Counted from the stretch's first letter, positions 18,774-29,248 are shown. The stretch is DNA of 40,071 bases from Acholeplasmatales bacterium (GCA_031284585.1 JAITXT010000023.1:1-40071); one strand, 5' to 3'. A program made the numbers and translations. The notes: a model not told the origin generated them from the sequence alone.

Positions 18774-19007
18774 ATGACAGTTTTTGAAAAAGTAAAAAGT
18801 TTAATAGTGAGCAAACTACATGTTGAAGAATCTAAAATTGAAGGTAATTCAAGAATACTTGAAGATTTAGGAGCAGATTCAATTGATGTAGTAGAACTTA
18901 TCATGGCGATTGAAGCTGAATATAAAGTAGAAGTAAAGGATGATGACGCCGAAAAAATTAAAACTGTGAACGATTTAGTTCAATTTGTTGAAAGTAAGAA
19001 AAATTAA
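18774..19007 (+). CDS. acpP: Acyl carrier protein
   Basis: A 77-residue acidic four-helix carrier that holds acyl chains on 4'-phosphopantetheine. The attachment serine is S36 in LGADSIDVVELIMAIE; most ACPs read DSLDxVE, here Ile replaces Leu. AAAGGAG precedes the ATG at good distance, and an extended -10 promoter lies just upstream. Its neighbour is leuS, 21 bases downstream, not fatty-acid synthesis genes. An isolated acpP suggests use with PlsX (partly encoded at the left edge) or in incorporating exogenous fatty acids. No fab genes are in the window. Confidence 0.95.
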   Translation: MTVFEKVKSLIVSKLHVEESKIEGNSRILEDLGADSIDVVELIMAIEAEYKVEVKDDDAEKIKTVNDLVQFVESKKN

Positions 19008-19028
19008 GTAAATTGATATTGTTTAGTT

Positions 19029-21443
19029 ATGAAATATGATTTTTTAGCGATTGAAAAAAAATGGCAATCACACTGGAATAGTCTTTCCATGTTTTCCACT
19101 TTAAAGGATGACTCTTTAAAGAAATATTATGTTCTAGATATGTTTCCCTATCCAAGTGGAGCAGGTTTACATGTAGGACATATTGAAGGTTACACGGCAA
19201 CAGATATAATTTCTAGATTTAAGAGAATGAAAGGTTTCAATGTTCTTCATCCTATGGGGTGGGATTCTTTTGGTTTACCAGCAGAACAGTACGCTCTAAA
19301 AACTGGTAATGATCCAAAGACTTTTACTTATAAGAATATTGCTATTTTTAAAGAACAATTAATTCGAAGTGGTAAAGGAATTGATTGGAACAGAGAATTT
19401 GCAACTTCAGATAGTGAATACTATAGATGGACACAATGGATATTTAAAAAATTATATGAAAATAACTTAGCAGTATTAAAAAATGTTGAAGTTAATTGGT
19501 GCGAAGGATTAGGTACAGTTCTTGCTAACGATGAAATATTATTAGTCGATAAGAAAATGGTTTCTGAGAATGGATTATATCCAGTTGTAAAAAAGCCAAT
19601 GCTTCAATGGGTATTAAAAATAACTAGTTATGCAGAGAGATTACTTAATGATCTTGATAAACTAGACTGGCCAGAATCTCTAAAAGATATGCAAAGAAAC
19701 TGGATTGGAAAATCAGTAGGGGCAAGAATCTTTTTTCAAGTTGAAGATTTAAGTGAAAAGATAGAAGTTTTTACAACTAGACCTGATACTATCTTTGGAG
19801 CAACTTTTCTAGTACTATCTCCAGAACACGAAAGTCTAGGATTAATAACAACAGATGATGAGGCGGAAAGTGTTTTAAATTATATTAGAGAATCAAAATC
19901 TAAGACTGATTTTGATAGAATGGTTTCAAAAGAAAAAACAGGAGTATTTACTGGAAGTTTTGGTATAAATCCTGTCAATCAAAAAAGAATTCCTATATTT
20001 GTTGCGGACTACGTCTTAAATGGGTATGGAACAGGTGCAATAATGGCGGTTCCAGCTCATGATGATAGGGATTATGAATTTGCTAAAAAGTTTGGTTTAG
20101 AAGTAATTAAAGTTATTGATACTGAGGAATTACTTTTCACTGGAGATGGAATTCATATAAATTCTTCTTTTATTAATAAACTTAATAATAAAGAGGCAAG
20201 CGAGAAAGTTATTGAATATTTAATTAAATATGGACATGGTTCATCTAGTATTACGTATAAGATGAAAGATTGGGTATTTTCTAGACAACGTTATTGGGGA
20301 GAACCTTTCCCAGTTATCTTTGGTAGTAATAACGAGATTATTTTGATAGATGATAAAGATCTTCCCCTAGAACTTCCTGTGATGAAAAATATTAAACCTA
20401 GTGGAACTGGAGAAAGTCCACTTGCCAATGTTACTGATTGGATTAATGTTAACTATAAAGGTACTAAGGGAAAAAGAGATTCCAATACTATGCCTCAACT
20501 TGCAGGATCAAGTTGGTATTTTCTAGGATATGTTTTAAAGAATACTTTTGGCATGATTCCCCTAGATTCTAGTGAAGGTTTCAGTGAATTAAATAAATGG
20601 TTACCAGTAGATATTTATGTTGGTGGAACAGAACATGCAGTAGGACATTTATTATATTCAAGATTTTTTACTAAGTTTTTATTTGATTTAGGAATCATTA
20701 ATTTTGATGAACCTTTTAAAAAACTTGTTAATCAAGGAATTATTCTCGGTCCAGATCATCAAAAAATGAGCAAATCAAAAGGTAATGTGATAAATCCTGA
20801 TGATTGTATTAAGGAATACGGTGCTGATGCACTTAGACTTCATGAGATGTTTTTAGGACCCCTAGAAAGCATGAAACCTTGGAGTGATGAGGGAATAATT
20901 GCGGCTAAAAAATTCATAGATCGTGTAGTTAGAATTTCAGAACTTGAAATTTTTGAAAGTGAGATTATTGAACTTAGAGAAAGTTATCATCAAACTATTA
21001 AGAAAGTTGAAGAAGACTATGAAAATTTATCATTTAATACCGCAATCGCCCAAATGATGATTTTTGTGAATAATGTTTACAAGGCAAATAAGATTTCAAA
21101 GGAATATTATCTAGGATTTTTAAAACTATTAAATCCAATTTGTCCTCATATTACGGAAGAAATAAATAGTACTTTTTTAAATAATAGAGAAGAAATAATT
21201 TATTCAGAATGGCCTAAATATGTACTTGAATATACTAAACCTTTAAAAATTGAAGTAGCTGTACAAGTAAATGGTAAAATAAGAGCTAAATTATTAGTTG
21301 ATCAAGAGATATCAAAGGAAGAGCTTCAAAGACTTGCTTTTGAAAATGAAAACGTGATAAAATTTATTGAGGGAACAGATATAAAAAATATAATTATAAT
21401 TCCTAAGAAAATAGTAAATATAGTTGTTAAAGAAAAAATATAG
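19029..21443 (+). CDS. leuS: Leucyl-tRNA synthetase
   Basis: LeuRS charges tRNA-Leu. At 804 residues it matches the bacterial form. It begins [11 protein letters not shown] and has the class I HIGH equivalent HVGH at 48-51 within [21 protein letters not shown]. The CP1 editing domain holds TTRPDTIFG and [22 protein letters not shown] and [15 protein letters not shown] follow, then [14 protein letters not shown] with KMSKS around residue 580. It lies 21 bases after acpP with only a weak Shine-Dalgarno, so it is probably on the acpP transcript. A strong terminator closes the unit. I found no T-box leader. Confidence 0.98.
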   Translation: MKYDFLAIEKKWQSHWNSLSMFSTLKDDSLKKYYVLDMFPYPSGAGLHVGHIEGYTATDIISRFKRMKGFNVLHPMGWDSFGLPAEQYALKTGNDPKTFTYKNIAIFKEQLIRSGKGIDWNREFATSDSEYYRWTQWIFKKLYENNLAVLKNVEVNWCEGLGTVLANDEILLVDKKMVSENGLYPVVKKPMLQWVLKITSYAERLLNDLDKLDWPESLKDMQRNWIGKSVGARIFFQVEDLSEKIEVFTTRPDTIFGATFLVLSPEHESLGLITTDDEAESVLNYIRESKSKTDFDRMVSKEKTGVFTGSFGINPVNQKRIPIFVADYVLNGYGTGAIMAVPAHDDRDYEFAKKFGLEVIKVIDTEELLFTGDGIHINSSFINKLNNKEASEKVIEYLIKYGHGSSSITYKMKDWVFSRQRYWGEPFPVIFGSNNEIILIDDKDLPLELPVMKNIKPSGTGESPLANVTDWINVNYKGTKGKRDSNTMPQLAGSSWYFLGYVLKNTFGMIPLDSSEGFSELNKWLPVDIYVGGTEHAVGHLLYSRFFTKFLFDLGIINFDEPFKKLVNQGIILGPDHQKMSKSKGNVINPDDCIKEYGADALRLHEMFLGPLESMKPWSDEGIIAAKKFIDRVVRISELEIFESEIIELRESYHQTIKKVEEDYENLSFNTAIAQMMIFVNNVYKANKISKEYYLGFLKLLNPICPHITEEINSTFLNNREEIIYSEWPKYVLEYTKPLKIEVAVQVNGKIRAKLLVDQEISKEELQRLAFENENVIKFIEGTDIKNIIIIPKKIVNIVVKEKI

Positions 21444-21446
21444 AAT

Positions 21447-21476
21447 AAAAATAGCGCTTCTAGTGCTATTTTTTTT
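21447..21476 (+). terminator. Intrinsic terminator after leuS
   Basis: Arms 21447-21457 and 21463-21473 form an 11-bp stem (one G-U) with a 5-base loop, and the T run extends to 21476. It begins 3 bases after the leuS stop. The A-rich left flank means it may also work for the mnmM transcript coming from the right. Confidence 0.9.
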
Positions 21477-21520
21477 CTATAATTTTTTAGTTTCAAGATA
21501 TATTTATTAAAATATTTATT

Positions 21521-22060
21521 TTATAACTTAACTAATAATAAAACATAGGGAGCAGAAGCTTTATTTTCAATATTAAACTTAAGTAAGTCATATTCTTCTA
21601 AAGGAAGATTAATAAGTAACTCATGAATAGCAGATATTTCTTCTTTGCTGTATTTAACTCCTGGGTAACAAGAAACACAAATAAAACCACCAGATTTAGG
21701 TATTACTTCTAGTGCTCCTTTAATACTATTGATAGTTTTTTCTAATCTTATTTCAAGTGGTTCATCTAATGGTAAATAACCTAAATTATATAAAACACCT
21801 TGATACTTGTTTACATGTTTATTAATATTATCTCTTGATTCTTTAAGTAAAACACAATTAGTGATTTTATTTTCAATAGTTAAATATTTAGTATTAGAAA
21901 TAGCTAATTCTTGGGTTGAAAATGCATAAACCTTTTTGACATGTTCTGCTAAGAAAATAGTTTCAAGTCCATTTCCAGTACTAGCATTAACAACAATACT
22001 ATCTCTATCTATTAAATTTAATAAGATACTTTTTAAAACATCGTTAATCATTAATTTCAT
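21521..22060 (-). CDS. mnmM: tRNA wobble-uridine methyltransferase MnmM (YtqB-like)
   Basis: A 179-residue class I SAM-dependent methyltransferase of the YtqB/rRNA-methylase-like family. It shows a motif I-like VVNASTGNGLETIFLAE, GVLYNLGYLP, and ICVSCYPGVKYSKEEISAI, typical of YtqB. B. subtilis YtqB was identified as MnmM, which makes mnm5(s2)U from nm5(s2)U at tRNA position 34. AAGGAG lies 10 bases before the chosen ATG. The start overlaps the end of the radical-SAM gene mnmL by 17 bases, as in the ytqA-ytqB pair. The alternative annotation 'class I SAM-dependent rRNA methyltransferase' is the older name of the same family. Confidence 0.88.
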   Translation of the reverse strand: MKLMINDVLKSILLNLIDRDSIVVNASTGNGLETIFLAEHVKKVYAFSTQELAISNTKYLTIENKITNCVLLKESRDNINKHVNKYQGVLYNLGYLPLDEPLEIRLEKTINSIKGALEVIPKSGGFICVSCYPGVKYSKEEISAIHELLINLPLEEYDLLKFNIENKASAPYVLLLVKL

Positions 22061-22973
22061 TATTTAAATCTCCTTGAAAATAATTTCTACTTCTTAAATA
22101 TTTGTCTAGTTCATTTAAGACTACGAATTTATTGAGTACCCATTTAGGCTCGATTAAAGTATCTTTTTTTGAGTCTCCAGAAATCCTATGTATAATTATA
22201 CTACTTTTTAATAATCTTATTTGAGAAGATACAATTATAATATATTCTTGTAAAGTTAGTAATTTAAATGGTTCTTTTTGATATAGTTTTCCCATTATTG
22301 AATCTTTTACAATGTTTAACATGTGGATTTTAATCCCATCAATATCAAATCTATTCAAGTATTTAATTGTATTTAACATATCTGTTTCGCTCTCAAAAGG
22401 GAGCCCATTTATAATATGAACTATAAGATGAATATTATATTTTTTAATTTTAGAAACTGCTTCTTCAAAGACACTATTCTTATAACATCTATTTATTAAT
22501 AGAGCAGTTTTTTCATTCGATGTTTGAAATCCTAATTCAATTTGGATGTCAACTTTATCCGTTAAGGTGCTAATAAAATCAAGGATATCAGTGTCAATGC
22601 AGTCTGGGCGAGTAGCTATCGATAAAATTTTAATTTTGGGAGATAAGTTAATAACTTCTAAATATATTTTCTTTAAAAAGTCTAAATTGGCATAGGTATT
22701 AGTACCATTTTGGAAGTAGGCAATATAACCAATATTACTCCATTTTTTTTCTATTACCTCGACTTTTTCTAAGAATTGGTAAGATAGGGAAGGTATATTT
22801 TCAAGCTTAAAGTTTTCACAATAAGTACAACCCACGTGAGATAGTTTTCCATCTCGGTTGGGACAAGAAAGTCCAATGTTTAAAGGAATCTTTGCTAGCT
22901 TTTGATGATATTTATTTTTATAGTAATTTGACAAAGTGTTGTAGTGCTTTTCAAAAGTAAAATATATGCTCAT
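22044..22973 (-). CDS. mnmL: Radical SAM protein MnmL (YtqA family)
   Basis: A 309-residue radical SAM protein of the YtqA type. The cluster-binding cysteines lie in LSCPNRDGKLSHVGCTYC, the spacing typical of this family (CPNRDG...GCxYC), not plain CxxxCxxC. Other family stretches are YFQNGTNTYA, IATRPDCI, LGFQTSNEKT and HIINGLPFE. Recent work on B. subtilis places YtqA (MnmL) with YtqB (MnmM) in an alternative Gram-positive route to mnm5s2U34 in tRNA. The overlap with mnmM supports the same role here. It is divergent from the DUF1189-like gene, with 158 A/T-rich bases between. Confidence 0.88.
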   Translation of the reverse strand: MSIYFTFEKHYNTLSNYYKNKYHQKLAKIPLNIGLSCPNRDGKLSHVGCTYCENFKLENIPSLSYQFLEKVEVIEKKWSNIGYIAYFQNGTNTYANLDFLKKIYLEVINLSPKIKILSIATRPDCIDTDILDFISTLTDKVDIQIELGFQTSNEKTALLINRCYKNSVFEEAVSKIKKYNIHLIVHIINGLPFESETDMLNTIKYLNRFDIDGIKIHMLNIVKDSIMGKLYQKEPFKLLTLQEYIIIVSSQIRLLKSSIIIHRISGDSKKDTLIEPKWVLNKFVVLNELDKYLRSRNYFQGDLNNEIND

Positions 22974-23131
22974 GATAATAATTGTACTAACTATTTCTAA
23001 AGTTTATTTGTAAATTAATAAAAAAACATAAATAACCTTAAAGGTAATTAATTAATAAAAAAAACTCATAAAGAGCGTTATTACTTCTTAGTACTTATTT
23101 TTCTTTTATAATTATTGAATTAGGAGGAAAA

Positions 23132-23905
23132 ATGATCTACAGATTTTACATATCGATTATAAAACCAACTCGTGTTTATGAATTTCTTAATGATAAATTA
23201 AAAATTTTAATTTCATATGTTTTATTGCTTTCAATTTTTTTCCTTATTTATCCTGTTTTATATACTCAAGTTAATTCAAATTTAAATGCAAAAAGTTTTA
23301 GTGATCTTGTTTCTAGTTTGAGTTCTCAAAAAATTAAAGGAAATTTTTCTAATTACGAATTAATTTTAGATGAAGTAATATATCCAAAAGATGTGAATGA
23401 AATTTCAGTCCAAATTGGGGGAGAGTTAAAACCTAGTAGTGTTAAAGCAGTTCTTCATTTAGGAAAATATGGAGTTACTATTGACTACGCAGGTTTCAAA
23501 GAATCAAAAACTTATAAAGAGTTGAATGTTTCTGATTTTGAGTTCTCGTTTAATGCAAAAGAATCAGTAGTTAAATTTGTAAAAGTGATTGAAAAGGGGT
23601 TTAATTTTAATATTATTACTTTTTCAACTATTTTTTCTTATTATCTGGGTGAAACATTATTATTTTTAATCTTAGTTATATTTTTAAGTATTATTTCTAT
23701 CTATTCAAATAAACATCTACTTCTTCCTACCAAATACAGGGTTAAACTTTGTTTATATTTATCAAGTATTTATCCTCTTGGTTGTCTTATTGCGGATTTA
23801 TTAGGTTTAGAATTTTTAAAAGCAGTTGTTGTAGTATATATTTTTATCATTACTACATTTATTTTTGGACGTCTTAAAGAGATAAAAAAGGTTGATGTTT
23901 CATGA
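23132..23905 (+). CDS. DUF1189-like membrane protein
   Basis: A 257-residue integral membrane protein. One helix lies near residues 25-45, followed by an extracellular region of about 110 residues, then several helices from about 168 to 245 and a short basic cytoplasmic tail. The architecture and the start (FYISIIKPTRVYEF) resemble DUF1189 proteins of Firmicutes, whose function is not known to me. TTAGGAGG precedes the ATG, and TATAAT at 23107-23112 is a possible -10. It ends in TGA within an ATGA overlap with polC, which couples the two and shows that UGA is a stop codon in this organism. Confidence 0.65.
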   Translation: MIYRFYISIIKPTRVYEFLNDKLKILISYVLLLSIFFLIYPVLYTQVNSNLNAKSFSDLVSSLSSQKIKGNFSNYELILDEVIYPKDVNEISVQIGGELKPSSVKAVLHLGKYGVTIDYAGFKESKTYKELNVSDFEFSFNAKESVVKFVKVIEKGFNFNIITFSTIFSYYLGETLLFLILVIFLSIISIYSNKHLLLPTKYRVKLCLYLSSIYPLGCLIADLLGLEFLKAVVVVYIFIITTFIFGRLKEIKKVDVS

Positions 23906-26900
23906 AATTAGAAGTCTTTATTCAAAATTTTTTGAATTCCTCAAAATATAATTCAAATGCAGTTCAGCTAAAAAAAATAATTTGCGATGATGAAAAAAAT
24001 AAAATAAAGATAGTTTTAGGGATAAATTCTATTATTTCAATTGATTCTCTTTTTGAGTTAAAGAATGAGATTATTAACTCTTTTTTCTCAATGTATACGG
24101 TAGGATGCGAAATAGTATTTGATTTTGACAACTATAATTTAGATATCTTAAAGATAGTATCTAATTTTCTAGAAAATGAATTCAAAAAAAATGGACTTTC
24201 AACTTCTAAGTTAGAAGTACTTTCTGATCCTCTTTCAAGTAAGGGTCATTTTAAATTTATTATAAATTATGAAAATAAAACAAGTAATGATTTTAAGAAT
24301 TTTATTAAAACTATTGAGACTAAATTAGAAAATTTTAAAATAGAAGTAAAATTTGTGGAAATTAAAAGTCCTCTAATAGATGCAAAAGATTCCATTCAAA
24401 AAGATGAATCACTAGATTATAAAGAAAGCTATTCAAATATAGTTGAGGAAATTAAACCTAAAGTTAGTTTTATTAATAAAATTTCAGATATTCCGATAGA
24501 TAGTTTTAGATTAGAAGAAATAACTGATCCAAATTATAACCGTGGAAAAATTAGTTGTGAAATAGAAGGTCAAGTTTTTTTATTAAATAGCGAAGAAAAA
24601 AAAGTTGAAATTAGAGATAATAAATGGGGAACATCTACAGAATATATATTATATGATGATAATGACGCTATTTATGTAAGACATTATAGATTAAAAGAAG
24701 ATGATATTGCTTTTTATGAAAATGTATTTAGAGGAACTTATTTAAAGATTGTTGGGAATATTGAGGTTGCCAAAAACGGAGAGGTCTATGTATCTCCAAA
24801 ATCTATTATTATTTTAACTGATAGAATTTCTGATATAAAAGAAGATAAGAGTGAAACCAAAAGAATTGAATTTCATTTACATACTAAATCTTCTAATCAA
24901 GATGCAATTACGGAAATTGGTGAATATGTAGATAGAGCTGTTAAATATGGACATAAAGCAATTGCCTTAACTGATTTTGATTGTTGTTACTCATATCATA
25001 AGTTTTTTACAGCAGTTAAAAATTATAACAAAGAAAAGAAAGTTATTAAACCTATTTATGGAGTTGAACTTTCATATGTAAATGAAAATAATGGACGGAT
25101 TGTTCCTAAATTATATAATGATGTTCTCATAAAGAAAGAAACATTTGTAATCTTTGATTTTGAAACCACAGGTTTATATGCTAACTATGATAGCATTATT
25201 CAAATAGGGGCTATAAAGATAACCTATGATGAAGAAATCGCGAAATTTGAAGAATATATAAATCCAAATCAAAAAATAAGTGAGGGTTCGAAAAGAACAA
25301 TAAATATTGATGATAGTTTCTTAGAAGATAAGAAAAAGGTAGAAGAAGTAATTGGACCATTTTTAAAATTTATCGAAGGAACAACTCTAGTTGGTCATAA
25401 TGTAATGTTTGATTTAGGGTTTCTAGATAGCATAGTTAATAAATTAAATTTAAGCTATCAAATTAATGGGGTGATTGATACTATAGCTATTGCTAGATGT
25501 ATTGAAGATGATAAAAAAAGATTTAATTTAGAAGTTTTGACTAGTAAATTAAAGACTCAAGGTGACGATTCTAACTATCACAATGCTATGTATGACTCGA
25601 TGATGACAGTTAGATTATTTAGAAAATATCTTGGTTTATTTGATGAAAGTATTGTTAAGTTAAGTGATCTTGAAAAATTAAATACTGAACCCTACAAAAT
25701 AACCTATCTAAATCATATAAATTTACTTGCTAGTAATAAAATTGGCTATAAGAATATATTTAGAATCGTATCAGATGCTCTTACAACTCATTTTTTCACT
25801 ACTCCGAGAGCACTTAGAAAAGTTATATTAGAAAATAGAGAAGGAATTCTTATCGGTTCTTCGTGTTCGCACGGGGAGGTATTTACAGCTGCCCTTTCAA
25901 AAACTGATGAAGAAATTATATCTATAATGAAAGATTATGATTATATAGAAGTCCAACCTCCAATAAGTTATCTTCAACTTTATTCATCATTTGAGGATGG
26001 TGAGAAAGTAATTAAAGATGTCATATCTAGAATTATTAATCTCGCCAAAAAGGCAAATAAATTAGTTATAGCTACTGGGGATGTTCATTATATTGATAAA
26101 TATATGAAAAGATACCGTGAATTTTTGATTAGAGTACCAATGGTAGGGCAAGGTAAACATAATCTAGCAAATGCAACTACTACTCCTACTCAATACTTTA
26201 TGACAACTGATGAAATGCTTAAAGAATTTGATTTTTTAGATGATAAATTAAGGGAAGAGATAGTTATTACTAATCCTAATTTATTAAATGATAAAATTGA
26301 ATACTTTGAAGGTTTTACGAATAAATTATATGATTTTGCGGATGATTTCATGGCAAGTAATGGAATACCTAGTGTTGAAGAAGAGATTAAGAAAATAGTT
26401 GATATTAATTTAACTAAAAAATATGGATTGAATGTTCATCCCTACATCAAAGAACGTCTAGATATGGAACTCTCTAAAATACTTGGTAATAAATTTGGAT
26501 CTAATTATTTCCTAGCTCATTTAATAGTTAAGAAAAGTCTTGAAGAGGGGTACTTAGTAGGATCTCGGGGATCTGTTGGAAGTAGTTTCGTTGCTACTAT
26601 GTTAAATATTACTGAAGTTAATCCTCTTCCGCCTCACTATGTGTGCCATAGTTGTGGTTTTACCTTAATAAAATTAAATAAAGATGAATTAGAAAAATAT
26701 CCATTAAAAGAAAGTGAGATTAAATTATATTCTAATTTTGATAATGTATTATCTGGCTATGATTTAAAAGAATTAGAATGTCCTATTTGTAAAAAACAAT
26801 TGTATCGCGATGGACAAGATATACCTTTTGAAACTTTTTTGGGCTATAAAGGAGATAAAACACCTGATATAGATTTAAATTTCTCCAAATTAATTCGTGA

Positions 26901-28347
26901 GAAAGTTGTAAGTTATTTAACTGATATCATTGGAGAGGAAAATACTTTTAGAGCAGGTACTCAATCTACTCTTCAAAGTAAGAAAGCATTTGGATATGTG
27001 AGTGGGTATTATACATCCTTAGGAATTGAAGTAAGAAAAGCGAGTATTGTAAGGCAAGCGGCGATGATAGAAGAAGTAAGAATTTCAACAGGTCAGCACC
27101 CAGGAGGTGTAGTGGTTGTTCCTAAACATATAGATATTTTAGATGTGACTCCTTACCAGTATCCTGCTAATAATTTAAATGAAAAAAAGACTACCCATTT
27201 TGAATATCATGATTTTGAAGATAATCTATTAAAATTAGATATTTTAGGTCATGATGATCCTACAGTTATTAAATATTTAATGGATTATGTTAGAATACAT
27301 CCAGATGAATTTATGTTTTCAACCCCAGAAGATATTCCCATTACCGATGAAAAAACTCTAAGATTATTTTCCTCTGTTGAAAGTCTTGGTCTAAGTAGTG
27401 AAGAATTACTAGAAACGGTAGGTACTAATGGGGTGCCAGAATTTGGAACTGATTTTGTTAAAGGGATGCTCTCTGATATTAGACCTAAAACATTCTCTCA
27501 AATAGTTCAAGTATCTGGTCTTTCTCATGGAACTGATGTTTGGTTAAATAATGCTAAAGATTTATTACTTGGAAAAATTGAAGACTATGGAAATATCTCT
27601 TTTTCGAATTTAATTAGTTGTCGAGATGATATTATGAGGCAATTAATTGAATATGGATTACCAAAAGAATTATCATTTGAAATTATGGAATTCGTTAGAA
27701 AAGGAAAACCTGCTAAAGAAAAAGCTAGGTGGCAATCTTATGAAGAGATAATGAGGGGATATAATATCCCTGAATGGTATATTTATAATGCTAGTAGAAT
27801 TAAATACATGTTTCCAAAAGCACATGCGGTAGCATATGTTTTAAATGGATTAAGGATTGCTTGGTTTAAAGTTAATAAACCTTTAGTATACTATTCCGCA
27901 ATGTTTTCAATTAGATGTTTTCAGTTTGATTATTTGTTAATGACAGGAAACGCAAATTTAATAAGAGATGCAATTTCTTCATTTAGAAATAAAAGTAATC
28001 CTAATGAAAAAGATAAAGATACTTATTTTACTAATCAAATTGCTTTAGAATTTACTTTGCGTGGCTATAAATTCTTACCAATATCGATTAATAAAAGTGA
28101 GGCTGTTAACTTTGTGATTGAGGATAATTCTTTAAGAATGTCTTTTATTACCCTAGAAGGATTAGGAAGTAGTGCTGCAATTAACATCATAGAAGAGAGA
28201 AATATTAGACCTTTTACATCCAAAGAAGATGTTAAAAAAAGGACTAAAATTAATTCTACAGTCTTTTTAATGCTAGAAAAAATAGGAGCTTTTGATTGTT
28301 TGAAAGATCTAGAAGTATCCAGTAAAATTGAGGAAACTTTGTTTTAG
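23902..28347 (+). CDS. polC: DNA polymerase III alpha subunit, Gram-positive type PolC
   Basis: PolC is the replicative polymerase with a built-in proofreading exonuclease. In order there are an N-terminal region, an OB fold (~215-310), a PHP domain starting HLH (325-327), and the DnaQ-like exonuclease (~412-575) with D419/E421 in DFETTG, D504 in GHNVMFD and H560/D565. The PHP domain then resumes (ATGDVHYID). A zinc-binding pair (CHSCG, CPIC), the catalytic GDKTPDIDLNFS and HPGGVVVVP follow. At 1481 residues it is full length. Two oddities: the PHP motif usually TDH is TDF (F359), and the start shares ATGA with the upstream DUF1189-like gene. A hairpin terminator follows. Confidence 0.97.
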   Translation: MKLEVFIQNFLNSSKYNSNAVQLKKIICDDEKNKIKIVLGINSIISIDSLFELKNEIINSFFSMYTVGCEIVFDFDNYNLDILKIVSNFLENEFKKNGLSTSKLEVLSDPLSSKGHFKFIINYENKTSNDFKNFIKTIETKLENFKIEVKFVEIKSPLIDAKDSIQKDESLDYKESYSNIVEEIKPKVSFINKISDIPIDSFRLEEITDPNYNRGKISCEIEGQVFLLNSEEKKVEIRDNKWGTSTEYILYDDNDAIYVRHYRLKEDDIAFYENVFRGTYLKIVGNIEVAKNGEVYVSPKSIIILTDRISDIKEDKSETKRIEFHLHTKSSNQDAITEIGEYVDRAVKYGHKAIALTDFDCCYSYHKFFTAVKNYNKEKKVIKPIYGVELSYVNENNGRIVPKLYNDVLIKKETFVIFDFETTGLYANYDSIIQIGAIKITYDEEIAKFEEYINPNQKISEGSKRTINIDDSFLEDKKKVEEVIGPFLKFIEGTTLVGHNVMFDLGFLDSIVNKLNLSYQINGVIDTIAIARCIEDDKKRFNLEVLTSKLKTQGDDSNYHNAMYDSMMTVRLFRKYLGLFDESIVKLSDLEKLNTEPYKITYLNHINLLASNKIGYKNIFRIVSDALTTHFFTTPRALRKVILENREGILIGSSCSHGEVFTAALSKTDEEIISIMKDYDYIEVQPPISYLQLYSSFEDGEKVIKDVISRIINLAKKANKLVIATGDVHYIDKYMKRYREFLIRVPMVGQGKHNLANATTTPTQYFMTTDEMLKEFDFLDDKLREEIVITNPNLLNDKIEYFEGFTNKLYDFADDFMASNGIPSVEEEIKKIVDINLTKKYGLNVHPYIKERLDMELSKILGNKFGSNYFLAHLIVKKSLEEGYLVGSRGSVGSSFVATMLNITEVNPLPPHYVCHSCGFTLIKLNKDELEKYPLKESEIKLYSNFDNVLSGYDLKELECPICKKQLYRDGQDIPFETFLGYKGDKTPDIDLNFSKLIREKVVSYLTDIIGEENTFRAGTQSTLQSKKAFGYVSGYYTSLGIEVRKASIVRQAAMIEEVRISTGQHPGGVVVVPKHIDILDVTPYQYPANNLNEKKTTHFEYHDFEDNLLKLDILGHDDPTVIKYLMDYVRIHPDEFMFSTPEDIPITDEKTLRLFSSVESLGLSSEELLETVGTNGVPEFGTDFVKGMLSDIRPKTFSQIVQVSGLSHGTDVWLNNAKDLLLGKIEDYGNISFSNLISCRDDIMRQLIEYGLPKELSFEIMEFVRKGKPAKEKARWQSYEEIMRGYNIPEWYIYNASRIKYMFPKAHAVAYVLNGLRIAWFKVNKPLVYYSAMFSIRCFQFDYLLMTGNANLIRDAISSFRNKSNPNEKDKDTYFTNQIALEFTLRGYKFLPISINKSEAVNFVIEDNSLRMSFITLEGLGSSAAINIIEERNIRPFTSKEDVKKRTKINSTVFLMLEKIGAFDCLKDLEVSSKIEETLF

Positions 28348-28354
28348 TTTGTGG

Positions 28355-28385
28355 TAAAACCTATTAATATTATGGGTTTTATTTT
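28355..28385 (+). terminator. Probable intrinsic terminator after polC
   Basis: Arms 28355-28363 and 28373-28381 form a 9-bp stem (one G-U) with a 9-base loop, followed by TTTT. It starts 8 bases after the polC stop. The short T run makes it weaker than the leuS terminator. Confidence 0.65.
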
Positions 28386-28507
28386 AAATTCACTATAACT
28401 TTAGCGGATATTGTGGGATATATTTAAAGAAGGCAAGAGAAAACTCGATTATTTTAAAAAACAAGTAAAATATGGAGTGGAAAATAAAATTAATTAAGAG
28501 GTGAGGT

Positions 28508-29248
28508 ATGATCGGATTTAAAAATTCAGTATTAAGTAACGTAAAAACAAGAGCAGATGGAGAAGTATTTGAGGAAAGTGATTTCGCCAAAAGTAGCTAT
28601 AAGTCTATATTTTTTAAAGTAGTATTTTTCTTAGCAGTAACAATTTTATCAGGGTTTTCATGGTTTTTTATACCAGTAGATATTCTTTATCCTATATTAG
28701 TATTCTCTTCAATAGGTGTATTTTTGGCTTTAATTATTAATATTTTTGCTCCAAGAGTAATTCCTACTTCCGTATTAGGAGTAATATATGGTTTATCAGA
28801 AGGACTAATGCTAGGTGCTGTGTTAATTGTTTTGAATGAAGTTCCTGAATTTCAAAATATTGGAACTTTAGCAGTTTTATCAACATTAGTTATTTTTGCA
28901 GTAACTCTACTTTTATATTTATCTAACATAGTGCGTGCTACTAATAAATTAAGAAAAATCTTATTTATCTTTTTGATTTCAACATTTATTATATCTATTT
29001 TTTATGGAATCTTCTCGATTGTTTTAGAAATAGAAATAGATTTCCTTGAAATAGGAATTTGTATTGCTTATATTTTAATCGGCACAATAATGTTAGTTAT
29101 TCAATTTGACCAAGCTGAATCAATTGTTTTAGGAAATGCTCCTAAAAAATACGAATGGGAAGTAGCTTTTGGTTTGTTTGTTGCTATATTATATATATTT
29201 GTTAACTTATTAAGATTACTTATTATTTTAGCGAATAAGAAAAAATAA
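28508..29248 (+). CDS. Bax inhibitor-1/YccA-like membrane protein
   Basis: A 246-residue protein with about seven membrane helices. The family marks are the central VIYGLSEGLMLGAV, where an acidic residue sits in a helix, a middle block LYLSNIVRATNKL, and the C-terminal EWEVAFGLFVAILYIFVNLLRLL. The last is characteristic of the bacterial BI-1/YccA branch (COG4760-like). Related BI-1 proteins act as pH-sensitive calcium leaks; that role is not shown for this branch. AGAGGTGAGG precedes the ATG. It stands between polC and an unrecognised membrane protein without obvious functional link. Confidence 0.82.
   Translation: MIGFKNSVLSNVKTRADGEVFEESDFAKSSYKSIFFKVVFFLAVTILSGFSWFFIPVDILYPILVFSSIGVFLALIINIFAPRVIPTSVLGVIYGLSEGLMLGAVLIVLNEVPEFQNIGTLAVLSTLVIFAVTLLLYLSNIVRATNKLRKILFIFLISTFIISIFYGIFSIVLEIEIDFLEIGICIAYILIGTIMLVIQFDQAESIVLGNAPKKYEWEVAFGLFVAILYIFVNLLRLLIILANKKK

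Noticed and set aside
18686-18904. Minus-strand frame over the acpP start
   Set aside because: Antisense to acpP and its promoter, with no supporting start signals.
22974-23131. Short palindrome ACCTT-A-AAGGT (23035-23045) as an operator in the mnmL/DUF1189 gap
   Set aside because: Only 5-base arms in A/T-rich DNA, and nothing suggests regulation of these genes; likely chance.
23902-23905. UGA read as tryptophan, as in Mycoplasma
   Set aside because: A real gene ends at this TGA in an ATGA overlap, tryptophan is encoded by TGG throughout, and genes close normally under the standard code.
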